Shown: positions 35,469-45,627, numbered from the stretch's first letter. The stretch is DNA of 64,000 nt from Brucella pseudogrignonensis (GCF_032190615.1 NZ_JAVLAT010000002.1:858001-922000); one strand, 5' to 3'. The notes: a model not told the origin generated them from the letters alone. Numbers and translations: made by a program.

Positions 35469-36905
35469 GTGAACCGCATCGTTCCTCTCGTGTTGGCTAT
35501 CGCTCTTTTCATGGAGCAGATGGACTCCAACGTCATTTCAACGTCGTTACCAGCAATTGCAGCTGACATCGGCACAAGCCCGATTGCCTTAAAACTCGCG
35601 CTGACTGCTTATCTGGTCTCACTCGCAGTTTTTATTCCGGTGAGCGGTTGGATGGCAGACCGATTCGGCGCAAAGAATGTATTTCGTGCTGCAATCGCGG
35701 TGTTTGTGGTGGGGTCGGTTGCTTGTGCTGCGTCGAACTCATTGACTGCTTTTGTTGTCGCGCGTTTCTTGCAGGGGATGGGCGGTGCAATGATGACGCC
35801 GGTTGGGCGCTTGGTGTTGATCCGCTCGACGCCGCGAAGTGAACTGGTGTCTGCAATGGCATGGCTGACTATACCAGCAATGGTTGGCCCGTTGGTTGGC
35901 CCGCCTGTCGGCGGGTTTATTACCACCTTCTTTTCATGGCACTGGATATTCCTCATTAACGTGCCGATCGGACTTCTGGGCATCTGGTTTGCAACACGTT
36001 TTCTGCCGGACACTGATGAGCGCATTCTCAAGCCGCTGGATTGGCCGGGATTCGTTCTATCTGGCGTTGCGATGTCGGGCGTCGTATTCGGTTTGTCAGT
36101 CGTCAGTCTGCCGGCACTGCCGCCAATCATTGGTATTGTTATTGTGACTGTCGGCTTGGTTTGTGCTGCTCTGTATATTCTACATGCACGTCGCGTGACC
36201 GATCCGCTGCTGAATCTGAAGCTCTTCGATAATCAGGTTTTTCGTTCGGCGGTTTTTGGCGGCAGCGTGTTTCGTTTGGGCATTGGTGCAATTCCATTTC
36301 TATTGCCTTTAATGTTTCAGCTCGGCTTCGGCATGACGCCGTTTCAATCCGGCATGATGACGTTCGTTTCGGCAATTGGCGCAATCAGCATGAAGTTTGG
36401 TGCGAGGCAGGTGTTCAATCTGTTTGGCTTCCGCCGCACGCTTATGTATGGATCGCTGATTTCAGCCGGTTTTATTGCCGCCAACGGACTGTTTTTCCCT
36501 GAAACGCCTTATGGTGTTATTATCGGATTTTTGTTGATTGGTGGTTTTTTCCGCTCGCTGTTTTTCACAGGCGTGAATGCTTTGGCATTTGCTGAGATAC
36601 CGGATGCCAAGACGAGTCAGGCGACACCTATCACGGCGGTCGCGCAACAGGTCTCAATAGCATTGGGAGTGGCGCTTGCGGGTGGCATTCTTGAACTGAG
36701 CACGGCGATCCGGCAGGCACCGTTACAGCTGGCCGATTTCCATATCGGGTTCTTCGTGGTCGCGTTGGTATCAGCCACAGCAATTTTCTGGTTTGCTCGA
36801 CTAGCCCCGGATGCTGGTCACGAGCTTTCAAGCTCAACAAAGTTCAACCGCAAAGGCAATGCGGCTGGGTCTTTGGAAGAAGCAGGACTGTCTAATGGTA
36901 AATAA
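35469..36905 (+). CDS. MFS drug efflux transporter, DHA2 family
   Basis: 478 residues from a GTG at 35469. The first helix has MEQMDSNVISTSLPAIAADI, matching the DHA2 D-x-x-x-x-x-x-x-L-P pattern. Motif A GWMADRFGAKNVF and motif C-like VGPLVGPPVGGFI are present. Around 13-14 hydrophobic segments are followed by a short polar tail. It is probably a proton-coupled exporter of organic toxicants. Upstream lies a TetR-like palindrome. The Shine-Dalgarno sequence is weak (GGAATTCCC). Confidence 0.88.
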   Translation: MNRIVPLVLAIALFMEQMDSNVISTSLPAIAADIGTSPIALKLALTAYLVSLAVFIPVSGWMADRFGAKNVFRAAIAVFVVGSVACAASNSLTAFVVARFLQGMGGAMMTPVGRLVLIRSTPRSELVSAMAWLTIPAMVGPLVGPPVGGFITTFFSWHWIFLINVPIGLLGIWFATRFLPDTDERILKPLDWPGFVLSGVAMSGVVFGLSVVSLPALPPIIGIVIVTVGLVCAALYILHARRVTDPLLNLKLFDNQVFRSAVFGGSVFRLGIGAIPFLLPLMFQLGFGMTPFQSGMMTFVSAIGAISMKFGARQVFNLFGFRRTLMYGSLISAGFIAANGLFFPETPYGVIIGFLLIGGFFRSLFFTGVNALAFAEIPDAKTSQATPITAVAQQVSIALGVALAGGILELSTAIRQAPLQLADFHIGFFVVALVSATAIFWFARLAPDAGHELSSSTKFNRKGNAAGSLEEAGLSNGK

Positions 36906-36906
36906 A

Positions 36907-36929
36907 AAGGCGGCTTTGAAAGCCGCCTT
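36907..36929. terminator. Bidirectional terminator between DHA2 pump and rlmE genes
   Basis: AAGGCGGCTT (36907-36916) pairs with AAGCCGCCTT (36920-36929), with an A-run on the left; it lies between convergent genes. Confidence 0.8.
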
Positions 36930-36940
36930 GATGGTCGTTT

Positions 36941-37663
36941 TTAGCCTTTAAAGTCACGTGCGAGCAAATAAAGCTCGACGGACTCAGCGCGCGATGCCGG
37001 TGGCTTGATGTGATGCACAGATTTGAATTTCTGTTTAAGCATCGCCAACAGATCATTTTCTGTGCCGCCCTGAAAGGTCTTTGTCAGGAAGTGGCCGCCG
37101 GGTTTAAGAACCGACACCGCAAAGTCCGCAGCAACTTCACAGAGATGCACGGTACGCAAGTGATCTGTGCGGCGATGGCCAGTCGTTGGTGCTGCCATAT
37201 CTGAAATCACCAGATCAGGCTTGTCGCCAAGCGCTTCCATCAGTTTTTCGGGTGCTGCGTCATCAAGAAAGTCCATTTCCAGCAAAATAACGCCGGGAAG
37301 CGGATCAACATGCAGATAATCGATGCCAACAACCTGCGGGTCTTCATCTGTAGAGCCAACGATTTTAGCCGCAATTTGCGACCAGCCACCCGGCGCTGCA
37401 CCGAGATCGATGATTTTCTGACCTTTTTTCAGGAGGTTATAGCGATCGTTGATTTCGATCAGCTTATAAGCTGCGCGCGAACGATAGCCATCCTTCTTCG
37501 ATTGGTGGACATAGGGGTCGTTCAGATGGCGTAGCAGCCACCGGCGTGACGATTCCTTGATCGTTCCGGCTTTCTTCTTCACGCGAACGCGAAGATTGCT
37601 GGTTCCGGCACCGCCGCGTCCACCCGTTTTGGTGCCACTCTTGTTTCCGCCTGCTTTGCTCAT
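36941..37663 (-). CDS. rlmE: 23S rRNA 2'-O-ribose methyltransferase RlmE (FtsJ)
   Basis: 240 residues. RlmE uses SAM to methylate U2552 of 23S rRNA during late large-subunit assembly. The SAM motif [13 protein letters not shown] is clear, and the K-D-K-E tetrad is visible in [29 protein letters not shown] and FLTKTFQGG. The N-terminal 30 residues are Gly/Lys/Arg-rich, as in alphaproteobacterial members. It begins one base after the stop of the Ppx/GppA gene, so both share a transcript. Confidence 0.96.
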   Translation of the reverse strand: MSKAGGNKSGTKTGGRGGAGTSNLRVRVKKKAGTIKESSRRWLLRHLNDPYVHQSKKDGYRSRAAYKLIEINDRYNLLKKGQKIIDLGAAPGGWSQIAAKIVGSTDEDPQVVGIDYLHVDPLPGVILLEMDFLDDAAPEKLMEALGDKPDLVISDMAAPTTGHRRTDHLRTVHLCEVAADFAVSVLKPGGHFLTKTFQGGTENDLLAMLKQKFKSVHHIKPPASRAESVELYLLARDFKG

Positions 37664-37664
37664 C

Positions 37665-39191
37665 TTAGTGCCTGTTTCTTACGTCGGTTTTGCCGCCAGT
37701 TTTGACGGTTGGCGCGCGGTTATGGCGCCAGGCACCGTCACGCGACATGAGTTCGGTCAATATGCCTTCACGCAATCCGCGGTCGGCAACGAGAAGCTTT
37801 TCACTCGGCCACACATTGCGTATGGCATCAAGAATAGCACAGCCTGCAAGCACCAGATCAGCACGATCGGCTCCAATGCAGGGATTGGCAACGCGCGCTT
37901 CAAAATCCCATGACAGCAGACGTTGCGTCATCTGCGTCACGTCTTCTGATCCCATCCACATACCATCGACGCGCCGCCGATCATAGCGTTCAAGTCCGAG
38001 ATGAATACCAGCAAGCGTTGTCACCGTTCCAGATGTGCCCAACAGATGAAAGCGCGAGCTCGCCGTCAGGTTTCCGAGACAGTTGCGTTCTGCGAAACCG
38101 GAAAGCAAGTCTGTGACATGGCCTACCATTGCATCAAAGCTATCCTGCGTGACATTGCGACCACCGAAACGTTCGGCAAGCGTGACAACACCAACGGGCA
38201 GGGAGGTCCATGCCATGATGTGCTCAGCAAGTCTTGGAGAGCGACGCTGAGACACATCGATCAGTGCGATTTCCGACGAGCCGCCACCGATGTCAAACAG
38301 CACGACCGCATCCGTTTCGCGTGTGACCAGCGTTCCGCAGCCAGATACAGCAAGGCGGGCTTCCGTCTGGCGGTCAACGATTTCGAGTTCAAGCCCGGTT
38401 TCTGTGCGAACGCGCTCGAGAAACTCTTCGCCATTGGCAGCTGAACGGCAAGCCTCGGTCGCAATCAAACGGGAACGTTTGATTTGACGGGATTGAAGCT
38501 TGTCATGGCAGATCTTCAAAGCTTCGATAGCACGTTGCATCGCGTGCTCGCTCAGCCGTCCGGTTGAACTCAGACCTTCGCCAAGTCGCACAATGCGCGA
38601 GAATGCATCCACAACACGAAATTGCCCGGGGCGCGTTGGTGATGCAATCAACAGGCGGCAATTGTTTGTGCCGAGATCAAGCGCCGCATAAAGCGGTGCT
38701 TCATGTGGTGCATGATTGCGCAGGCTATGCGTGTTGGCGGATTGGCGCTTTAATGGCTGTAAAGCGCTACCCGTCATTTCTGGTCGGGCGGCGGTGTTTT
38801 GCAGCTTCGTACCATTATCCGAATTTACCGGCGTGCTTCCCTGCTGGCGGGCCTGCTTCTTCTTGCGGGCGCGCCTGCGACGATTCGATATTTTACCGCC
38901 GGGCTTTCCATCTGCCGATTTAGTATCTGCATTGGGTGTTTCAGCCATTGCTGGCTTTTGGCCGCGAGCATCCGCATTACCGGGAGATTTACCACGGTTA
39001 CGACGGCGCGCACGCTTGCGCTGGCTTTGCGAGCCCTTGTTTTCTGTGTCTGAGCGTCCTGAATCGGGGGCTTTCGCTGCCTTGCCGACTTCTGGAACGG
39101 CATGCTTACGCGATTTGCGCTTGCCGTTCTCGGACGGATTCCGAGCCTGCTGGTTGCCCGTTTGTCCGCCGGACGCCCCTTGTTGCGCCAT
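37665..39191 (-). CDS. Ppx/GppA family phosphatase with a long basic N-terminal extension
   Basis: 508 residues from ATG 39191 with GAGGAG upstream; a start at 39269 is less likely. The Ppx/GppA core begins near residue 165 with [18 protein letters not shown], followed by [13 protein letters not shown] and [17 protein letters not shown]. These proteins hydrolyse polyphosphate or pppGpp. The first 165 residues are low-complexity, Lys/Arg/Gln-rich and predicted disordered ([28 protein letters not shown]), suggesting binding to RNA or polyphosphate. rlmE follows after one base, which hints at a ribosome-linked role. Confidence 0.9.
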   Translation of the reverse strand: MAQQGASGGQTGNQQARNPSENGKRKSRKHAVPEVGKAAKAPDSGRSDTENKGSQSQRKRARRRNRGKSPGNADARGQKPAMAETPNADTKSADGKPGGKISNRRRRARKKKQARQQGSTPVNSDNGTKLQNTAARPEMTGSALQPLKRQSANTHSLRNHAPHEAPLYAALDLGTNNCRLLIASPTRPGQFRVVDAFSRIVRLGEGLSSTGRLSEHAMQRAIEALKICHDKLQSRQIKRSRLIATEACRSAANGEEFLERVRTETGLELEIVDRQTEARLAVSGCGTLVTRETDAVVLFDIGGGSSEIALIDVSQRRSPRLAEHIMAWTSLPVGVVTLAERFGGRNVTQDSFDAMVGHVTDLLSGFAERNCLGNLTASSRFHLLGTSGTVTTLAGIHLGLERYDRRRVDGMWMGSEDVTQMTQRLLSWDFEARVANPCIGADRADLVLAGCAILDAIRNVWPSEKLLVADRGLREGILTELMSRDGAWRHNRAPTVKTGGKTDVRNRH

Positions 39192-39449
39192 TCCTGCGGG
39201 GCGCTCCTCGGGGTTTTTCAAGGTTTTTATCCTTATGGCGCCGCGCGAACCATTACAGGACGCAAGCAAGGCGCTTCAATTTTTACGTTGTCCTTAATGT
39301 AGCAGCGCTTTGGGCATTTACCAAGGGGCAGGCGAGGACCAGTCGTGGGAAATTGATAAAAGGACGCAGGAATCTGATATCACCCATATGAATAGGGGCT
39401 CTTGCTGTCTGCAAAAGCCCCATCATCAAAATCAAAAAAGTTTTTTAGT

Positions 39450-40211
39450 TCAAATGTCGTAGCTGTGCGCGGCATTGATTGTTGCCACGAACTGCTTGGT
39501 CCGTTCGCGCGCCGGTGTAACGAAAATATCATGTGCAGTGCCGGTTTCGACAATATTGCCAGCTTCCAAAAACACAACATTCTGCGCGATTTTTGAGGCA
39601 AGCCTCAAGTCATGGGTGGCAATGACCATGGTTGTTCCTTCCTGAGCAAGCTTGCTCAGTACGTCAACAACTTCCGATGCCAGTTCTGGATCGAGAGCAG
39701 ATGTAGGCTCGTCGCAAAGCAGAACGCGCGGCGACGGCGCAAGTGCACGCGCGATAGCGATGCGCTGTTGCTGGCCACCAGAAAGTGTTGCAGGCCAAGC
39801 GTCAGCCTTGTGCGCCATGCCCACCTTTACAAGCAGTTCCATGGCGCGTTCCTGCGCCTTTGCCTTAGGCCATTTGAGAACGGTCACGAGACCTTCCATA
39901 ACGTTCTGAATTGCTGTCTGATGGGGGAACAATTGGAAATTCTGAAACACCATTCCAGTCTGACGGCGGATCGACTGGATCGCCTGCCAGCTTGGCTTGC
40001 GGTCGGGATCAAGGGTTATGCTTTGGCCGCCCAGTGTTAATGTTCCGGAGGTCGGAATCTCCAGCAGATTGATGCAGCGCAGAAGCGTGCTTTTACCACC
40101 ACCCGAAGGGCCAACGAGCGCTGTAACAGTCCCTTCGGCGATTTTGACGTTGATGTCATTAAGGATCACAACGTTATCAAAGCTTTTGAAGATGTTTTTC
40201 AACTCGATCAT
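39450..40211 (-). CDS. Polar amino acid ABC transporter ATPase (GlnQ type)
   Basis: 253 residues. Walker A GPSGGGKST, signature LSGGQQQRIAIARALAPSP and Walker B VLLCDEPTSALDPEL are typical of the PAAT family. It ends the minus-strand operon binding protein - permease - ATPase, overlapping the permease gene by ATGA. A single permease gene implies a homodimeric channel. Downstream at 39394-39420 a GGGGCT...AGCCCC hairpin may terminate the operon. Confidence 0.94.
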   Translation of the reverse strand: MIELKNIFKSFDNVVILNDINVKIAEGTVTALVGPSGGGKSTLLRCINLLEIPTSGTLTLGGQSITLDPDRKPSWQAIQSIRRQTGMVFQNFQLFPHQTAIQNVMEGLVTVLKWPKAKAQERAMELLVKVGMAHKADAWPATLSGGQQQRIAIARALAPSPRVLLCDEPTSALDPELASEVVDVLSKLAQEGTTMVIATHDLRLASKIAQNVVFLEAGNIVETGTAHDIFVTPARERTKQFVATINAAHSYDI

Positions 40212-40888
40212 GAATTTGTCTCCAGCGTTCCGCCATAGCGTCTGAAACGTTTTTCAAGGCGTCCCTGAAGGTTGGACAGGATCGTGCTGAGCAGCAGATA
40301 AATGAGCGCAGCTTCGATATAAAGAACAAGCGGCTCATAAGTGGTGGCGACGATACGTTGTGCAGACTGGAACAGTTCCGGCACTGTTATCGCGGCAGCG
40401 AGTGATGTATCTTTTACGAGCGAGATGAAGGTGTTTGATAATGGCGGAACGGCTGTGCGCGTGGCTTGCGGAAGAACTGTGCGTGTGAGCGCCTGGCGCC
40501 AACTCATCCCGATGGAATAAGCTGCTTCCCACTGACCTTTTGGAACTGCGGAAATAACGGCTCGAATGACTTCGGAACTATATGCGCCAACATTGAGTGA
40601 GAAGCCGATGACAGCTGCGGTGAAGGCATCGAGATAAATGCCAGCGCTTGGAAGCCCGTAGAAAATGACGAAGAGCTGCACCAACATTGGCGTGCCGCGG
40701 AAAATCCAAACATAAAAACGCGCAACAAGAGATACCCATATGGGCGCAAACAAACGCACAAGCGCTGTAATCAATCCGAGAGAAAGCCCGAAAATGAATG
40801 ACAAAAGGGTCAGTGGGATGGTGAATTTGATACCGGCCCAAAGCAGGGTGGGCAGGGAATCCGCCATGAGTTGAAGCCAATCGGGCAC
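40208..40888 (-). CDS. Polar amino acid ABC transporter permease (HisM/TcyL type)
   Basis: 226 residues with five hydrophobic segments. The EAA loop reads GQWEAAYSIGMSWRQALTRTVLPQATR, the PAAT consensus. The text VWIFRGTPMLVQLFVIFYGLP is also diagnostic of the family. It lies behind a hairpin terminator that separates it from the binding-protein gene. Cystine or another polar amino acid is the probable substrate class. Confidence 0.94.
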   Translation of the reverse strand: MPDWLQLMADSLPTLLWAGIKFTIPLTLLSFIFGLSLGLITALVRLFAPIWVSLVARFYVWIFRGTPMLVQLFVIFYGLPSAGIYLDAFTAAVIGFSLNVGAYSSEVIRAVISAVPKGQWEAAYSIGMSWRQALTRTVLPQATRTAVPPLSNTFISLVKDTSLAAAITVPELFQSAQRIVATTYEPLVLYIEAALIYLLLSTILSNLQGRLEKRFRRYGGTLETNS

Positions 40889-40955
40889 GTGTCGAATTCC
40901 TTAGTTGTGATCGGTCCTGAACGCTGAATTATCAGGCTGTAACATATAGACCATA

Positions 40956-40988
40956 AAATAAAGCCGGAAACGGGTCCCGGCTTTATTT
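40956..40988 (-). terminator. Partial terminator between amino-acid-binding protein and permease genes
   Basis: AAATAAAGCCGG (40956-40967) pairs with CCGGCTTTATTT (40977-40988), a 12-base perfect stem whose outer part supplies T-rich ends in both directions. It should end most binding-protein transcripts and let a minority continue into the permease. Confidence 0.75.
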
Positions 40989-41006
40989 AAATGCACTATC
41001 CAGAGC

Positions 41007-41780
41007 TTACTTCGAAACGTCCTGGCCGAAATATTTCTGCGAAATCTTGTCGTAAGTGCCTTCAGCCTTGATTTCGTCCAGCGCCTTGTTGATTGTACCG
41101 ACCAGATCGTCATCCCCCTTGCGAACGATGATGCCGGAAGCCGTCGCGTTTTCCTGTTCAGCAACGACTTTTACAGGAGCTTTTGGCTGCTGCTTCTTAA
41201 AGTCAAGGTAGGAAAGGCTGTCATTGAGTGTTGCATCCGCGCGGCCCGTCACAACAAGCTGGATCGACTGGTCAAAACCGTCTGTGGCGACGAGTTCAGC
41301 ACCGGCTTCGGTTGCAAGTTTACCATAGTTGCTTGTCAGAGACTGGGCAGCTTTCTTACCCTTGAGGTCAGCAAAGTCCTTAATGGTATCGTTCTTATCA
41401 TTAACAATGAGGACGACCTTGGAAACGATGTAAGGATTGGAGAAGTTGAACTTCTTCTGGCGTTCTTCGGTGATGCCGACCTGATTGATAACGGCGTCAT
41501 AACGATTTGCATCGAGACCAGCAATGAGACCATCCCATTTGCCTTCCACGAATTCGGGTTTCACGCCGAGCTTAGCGGCGACAGCTTCACCAATTTCAAC
41601 ATCGAAGCCTACGAGCTTGTTGTCTTTATCGTGGAATGTGAATGGCGCATAGGTGCCTTCTGTGCCGATTTTGAGAACGCCCGCCGCCTTGATGGCGTCG
41701 AGATTCTCACCTGCCATAGCGGTCGAGAACAGTGCTGCCTGGAGGACGCCGACTGTTGCGAGGATTTTTGCGAACTTCAT
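41007..41780 (-). CDS. Polar amino acid (cystine-like) ABC transporter binding protein
   Basis: 257-residue family-3 periplasmic protein. The signal peptide MKFAKILATVGVLQAALFST ends AMAGEN. The mature start LKIGTEGTYAPFTFHDKDNK, then GFDVEIGEAVAAKLG, resembles cystine-binding TcyJ/FliY. The ligand-anchoring Arg lies in ADATLND/ITEERQKKFNFS context. It leads the three-gene importer. AGGTGACC precedes the ATG. Confidence 0.93.
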   Translation of the reverse strand: MKFAKILATVGVLQAALFSTAMAGENLDAIKAAGVLKIGTEGTYAPFTFHDKDNKLVGFDVEIGEAVAAKLGVKPEFVEGKWDGLIAGLDANRYDAVINQVGITEERQKKFNFSNPYIVSKVVLIVNDKNDTIKDFADLKGKKAAQSLTSNYGKLATEAGAELVATDGFDQSIQLVVTGRADATLNDSLSYLDFKKQQPKAPVKVVAEQENATASGIIVRKGDDDLVGTINKALDEIKAEGTYDKISQKYFGQDVSK

Positions 41781-41956
41781 TTTAAGGTCACCTGTAAAAA
41801 ATATTCGATGTGATTAAAATACAGGAATTATTTTCTAATGATGCGTCGAAAATGACCCAAAAGATGCATCGAATAAAAAATATTTCTATTTTATATATGC
41901 TATAAGCAATATGAATCCATATAGAGATGAATTGTAATTTTTGGTTCTATTCCATT

Positions 41957-42715
41957 TTAGAGATAATAGACGGCGATACGATTTCCGCCAACAGTTTCGA
42001 CGGCAATTTCCATTTCGTAGATATCGCGCAGAATATCTGGTTGAATGAGCTGTTCCGGCGTCCCCTGATGCGCCACCTTACCTTTGCGCATGGCAACGAT
42101 ATGGTCGGAATAACAGGAGGCGAAATTGATGTCGTGCAGCACCAGAACTACAGTTTTGCCCAGATCATCCGCTGCACGCCGCAAAAGCTTCATCATCGAC
42201 GCTGAGTGTTTCATGTCGAGATTGTTGAGTGGCTCATCCAAGAGAACATAGTCTGTGTTCTGGCAGAGAACCATCGCCACGAATGCGCGCTGGCGCTGGC
42301 CGCCCGAAAGTTCGTCGAGAAAGCGGTTGCCCAGCTCTGCCAGTTCGAGATAACCGATTGCTTGATCGACGTGAACAAGATCTTCACGGGTTGGACGTCC
42401 CTTGGAATGCGGATAACGTCCGAAAGTTACCAGATCGCGCACTGTGAGGCGCGCGTTAATGGCATTGTCCTGCCTTAGGATTGACAGCCTTTTTGCCAGT
42501 ACGTCGCCGGGTGTGGTCGATACATCCAGCCCATCGATGGTCACGCGGCCTTTACACATGGGAAGAAGGCGGCTGACCATGGAGAGCAGGGTGGATTTTC
42601 CGGCTCCGTTTGGTCCGATAATCGAGGTAATACCGCGTGCGGGCAATCGCAGCGTTACATCATCAACGACGATTGTATCGCGGTAGGATTTACTGACCTG
42701 GCTTATTTCGATCAA
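41957..42715 (-). CDS. Iron-siderophore ABC transporter ATPase (FepC/CeuD type)
   Basis: 252-residue ATPase. Walker A GPNGAGKST, signature [19 protein letters not shown] and Walker B YVLLDEPLNNLDMKHS match the siderophore/cobalamin importer class. It is the last gene of the minus-strand siderophore operon and overlaps the permease gene by ATGA. It drives transport of the ferric siderophore across the inner membrane. Confidence 0.94.
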   Translation of the reverse strand: MIEISQVSKSYRDTIVVDDVTLRLPARGITSIIGPNGAGKSTLLSMVSRLLPMCKGRVTIDGLDVSTTPGDVLAKRLSILRQDNAINARLTVRDLVTFGRYPHSKGRPTREDLVHVDQAIGYLELAELGNRFLDELSGGQRQRAFVAMVLCQNTDYVLLDEPLNNLDMKHSASMMKLLRRAADDLGKTVVLVLHDINFASCYSDHIVAMRKGKVAHQGTPEQLIQPDILRDIYEMEIAVETVGGNRIAVYYL

Positions 42716-43665
42716 CGTGCGTTTCCCCTGACGAGTAGGATGATAAAGACGAGCCCGCCCAGGAACTCGATAATGACACTAAGCGCGGTATTAAACGCGA
42801 AGACACGCTCTAGAATGGTCTGTCCGCCGACGATGCAAAGGATTGCCAGCAATACGGCGATGGGCAGGACGATACGATGTCTGGATGAACCTGTGATCAT
42901 GTAAGCCAGATTGGCAACCAGCAGGCCGAAGAAGGTGATGGGGCCGACAAGGGCTGTGGAAACCGCAACGAGGATTGTGACGATCAGCAGAATGCGGTGC
43001 ACAACGCGACGATGATCGATGCCGAGATTGATGGCTGCATCGCGTCCAAGCGAGAGCACATCGAAGACATTGATAAAACGTAGTCCGTAAAGCGTCACCA
43101 CCGCCACGATAATCGCAGCCAGCAATAGAATGTCGCCATTAACGCTATTGAAATTCGCAAAGAAGCGGTCCTGAAGCACGGCAAATTCATTCGGGTCAAT
43201 CATGCGCTGCATGAGGTTTGATGCACTTCGAAAGAAGACACCGAATACGATGCCGACAAGCATAACCAGATGCAGACTGCGCGCCGCTCCTGAAAACAGC
43301 CATGCATAAAGCGTGCTGGCAAAAACAACCATGATTGCCGTTTCGGCAAAAAAGCGGCCATTGGGGCCGATCCCGTTGACATGGATAGCGCCAAACGCGA
43401 AGACCGCGAATGTCTGAATCAGGATATAAAGCGCATCGAAACCCATGATTGAGGGTGTCAGAATGCGGTTGTTGGTGACTGTTTGAAAGAGAACAGTAGA
43501 GACAGCAATCGAGTAGGCGACGAGTATCATTGCGGCGAGCTTGGTGCCTCGGAAGCTGAGGATGAACGACCAGCTGCCCTTTGCGCCCAGCGTCATGAAG
43601 GCTGCGCAGGAAAGAATGACGAGGATTGAAAGAAGAGTGATGATGAAGCCGGAACGTTTAAGCAA
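42712..43665 (-). CDS. Iron-siderophore ABC permease (second subunit, FecCD family)
   Basis: 317 residues from a TTG at 43665 with GGGGA seven bases before it; the longer reading to 43713 lies inside the preceding gene and starts with a Cys-rich, non-membrane segment. About nine hydrophobic helices are present. Family text includes LGRDAAINLGIDHRRV and GPITFFGLLVANLAYMITG. It overlaps the first permease gene by eight bases and pairs with it, as in FatC/FatD or CeuB/CeuC. Confidence 0.9.
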   Translation of the reverse strand: MLKRSGFIITLLSILVILSCAAFMTLGAKGSWSFILSFRGTKLAAMILVAYSIAVSTVLFQTVTNNRILTPSIMGFDALYILIQTFAVFAFGAIHVNGIGPNGRFFAETAIMVVFASTLYAWLFSGAARSLHLVMLVGIVFGVFFRSASNLMQRMIDPNEFAVLQDRFFANFNSVNGDILLLAAIIVAVVTLYGLRFINVFDVLSLGRDAAINLGIDHRRVVHRILLIVTILVAVSTALVGPITFFGLLVANLAYMITGSSRHRIVLPIAVLLAILCIVGGQTILERVFAFNTALSVIIEFLGGLVFIILLVRGNAR

Positions 43666-44620
43666 GACGTGATCCCCGACGCAACAGCAAGTAGAGGAAG
43701 ATGGCGCTGCCAACGACGCCCATCATCGTACCAATAGGGATCTCATAGGGAAAGCGGATGAGCCGCCCGATAATATCGCAGGCAAGCACCAGTCCCGCGC
43801 CAAGCACGGCAACCCACGGCACAGCACGGCGCATATTATCGCCAATAAACATGCTGACCACATTCGGAACAATCAACCCCAGAAACGGGATCATACCCAC
43901 CGTTACCACGACACTGGCGCTAACCATCGATACGATGATCAACCCCAGCGTTACCACACGGCGATAGTTGAGGCCGAGATTGGTGGTGAAATCTTCGCCC
44001 ATACCAGCCACTGTGAAACGATCAGCCGCAATATAGGCGATGACGGTGAGGGCGAATGAAAGATAAAGCAACTCATAACGACCGCGCAGCACGCCTGAGA
44101 AATCGCCCGTCGTCCACGAATTCAGGGATTGGAGGAGATCAAAGCGATAGGCGATGAAAGTCGTCACTGCGCTGATCACACCACCTAGCATAATGCCGAC
44201 AAGTGGCACCACGAGTACCGAACGTAATGGAATGCTGCGCAGGATGCGCAGAAAAAGGGCTGTACCAGCAAGGGCCGTAACGGAGGCGACCAGCATCTTG
44301 CCGAAAACCGATGTTTCAGGTGCAAACAGGATGACGAGCAGGATGCCGAGGCTTGCAGATTCAACGGTCCCGGCTGTCGAGGGTTCAACAAAACGGTTGC
44401 GGGTCAACATCTGCATGATCATGCCGGCAACGGCCATCGACATGCCTGCAAGAATAATCGCAAGCGTGCGTGGTATGCGGCTGATCAGTAGCACTTCCGT
44501 CGCGCGATCTGTGCTGTTTGCGCCAAACAGCGTGTTAAGCGACACATCGCTGACGCCGATGAAGAGGCTGATGAAGGCCAGGACCAAGACCAAAATTATA
44601 GCTAGGGCGAGTGCCTTCAC
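43658..44620 (-). CDS. Iron-siderophore ABC permease (first subunit, FecCD family)
   Basis: 320 residues from a GTG at 44620 with AGGA seven bases before it. An ATG at 44662 lies within a strong hairpin and would add a charged leader, so it is rejected. Helices 1-9 fit the BtuC/FecCD fold, with family text GAVVSA-like GGVISAVTTFIAY and LGLNYRRVVTLGLI, and GMIPFLGLIVPNVVSMFIG. It works with the 42712-43665 subunit. Confidence 0.9.
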   Translation of the reverse strand: MKALALAIILVLVLAFISLFIGVSDVSLNTLFGANSTDRATEVLLISRIPRTLAIILAGMSMAVAGMIMQMLTRNRFVEPSTAGTVESASLGILLVILFAPETSVFGKMLVASVTALAGTALFLRILRSIPLRSVLVVPLVGIMLGGVISAVTTFIAYRFDLLQSLNSWTTGDFSGVLRGRYELLYLSFALTVIAYIAADRFTVAGMGEDFTTNLGLNYRRVVTLGLIIVSMVSASVVVTVGMIPFLGLIVPNVVSMFIGDNMRRAVPWVAVLGAGLVLACDIIGRLIRFPYEIPIGTMMGVVGSAIFLYLLLRRGSRLA

Positions 44621-44650
44621 GCTAAATTCCTGTTCTCTTGCCTTGTCATG

Positions 44651-44680
44651 AAGTCGGGCCATGACTGCGCGGCCCGACCT
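44651..44680 (-). repeat. Hairpin between siderophore-binding protein and permease genes
   Basis: AAGTCGGGCC (44651-44660) pairs with GGCCCGACCT (44671-44680) with one wobble. There is no T-run. Its position just after the binding-protein stop suggests mRNA protection or dampened permease expression. Confidence 0.7.
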
Positions 44681-44697
44681 GACTGGGTTAGAAAATG

Positions 44698-45627
44698 TTA
44701 CTGGGCCTTGCTAAAGGCATCCGAAAGCTGCTGGATCGTGCTGTGCAGCGCACCAAGCCCGCCGCCGACGAGATACCAGTTCTGGGCGTTCAGATAGACG
44801 ACCTGATCATTTTTCCAGGCATTTGTCTGGCGCACGAGTTCATTATCGAGCAACTGCTTGGCGGACGTGCCTTCACGGCCAATAGCTGCGTCACGATCAA
44901 GTACGAAAAGCCAATCCGGATTGGTTTCAAGCATAAATTCGGAGCTTATGGGCTGCCCATGATTGCCAACAGAAAGATCAGGCGCCGCTGGTTCGATACC
45001 GAAACTGTCATGCAATACGCCGAAACGCGAACCCGGACCATAGGCACTGATCTTGCCGCCTGAGGTCAGGATCATCAGGCCCTTGCCTTTGCCTTTTGTT
45101 CTTTCGTTTAGCGCGGCGAGTTCGCTGTTGAGCTTATCTACTTCAGCTTTGGCTTCCGCTTCCTTGCCAAAAATCTGGCCCAGCTTTTCGATATTGGCTT
45201 CGGTGCCCGAAATGAATTCCTTGGCTGGAACAGTCAGATCGATGGTCGGTGCAATTTTTGCGAGCTCACCATACTTTGCAGCCGAGCGACCACCGACAAT
45301 AATGAGATCCGGTTCTGCTGCATTGACCGCTTCATAGTCTGGCTCAAACAATGTGCCGACTTTTTCGTAATCGGCACCGTCATATTTCTTGAGATATTCC
45401 GGGTAAGCAATGCTGCCGGGCACGCCGATAACTTTCACGCCGAGACGATCAAGATTGTCGAGTGTTGCAAAATCAAACACCACGACTTTCTCTGGATTGA
45501 CCTTAACCGATGTTTCGCCTTGCGCGTGTTTTACCGCGACATCAGCTGCATGTGCGCCAGAAGCAAGTGCCGTCGCAACAAGTGCTGCGCCGAGCAGACG
45601 GGAAAAATGTTGGCCGAATTTCAACAT
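44698..45627 (-). CDS. Siderophore ABC transporter binding protein (FatB/CeuE type)
   Basis: 309 residues from ATG 45627 with AAAGGATTG upstream. The signal peptide MLKFGQHFSRLLGAALVATA ends SGAHAAD. The first lobe has VVVFDFATLDNLDRLGVKVIG and EPDLIIVGGRSAAKYGEL, and the second VGNHGQPISSEFMLETNPDW. These are hallmarks of the catecholate/petrobactin-binding class. It hands ferric siderophore to the FecCD permeases. Confidence 0.92.
   Translation of the reverse strand: MLKFGQHFSRLLGAALVATALASGAHAADVAVKHAQGETSVKVNPEKVVVFDFATLDNLDRLGVKVIGVPGSIAYPEYLKKYDGADYEKVGTLFEPDYEAVNAAEPDLIIVGGRSAAKYGELAKIAPTIDLTVPAKEFISGTEANIEKLGQIFGKEAEAKAEVDKLNSELAALNERTKGKGKGLMILTSGGKISAYGPGSRFGVLHDSFGIEPAAPDLSVGNHGQPISSEFMLETNPDWLFVLDRDAAIGREGTSAKQLLDNELVRQTNAWKNDQVVYLNAQNWYLVGGGLGALHSTIQQLSDAFSKAQ

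Noticed and set aside
44620..44662. ATG start at 44662 for the first siderophore permease
   Set aside because: That ATG lies inside the 44651-44680 hairpin and gives a charged leader; the GTG at 44620 has a good ribosome-binding site.
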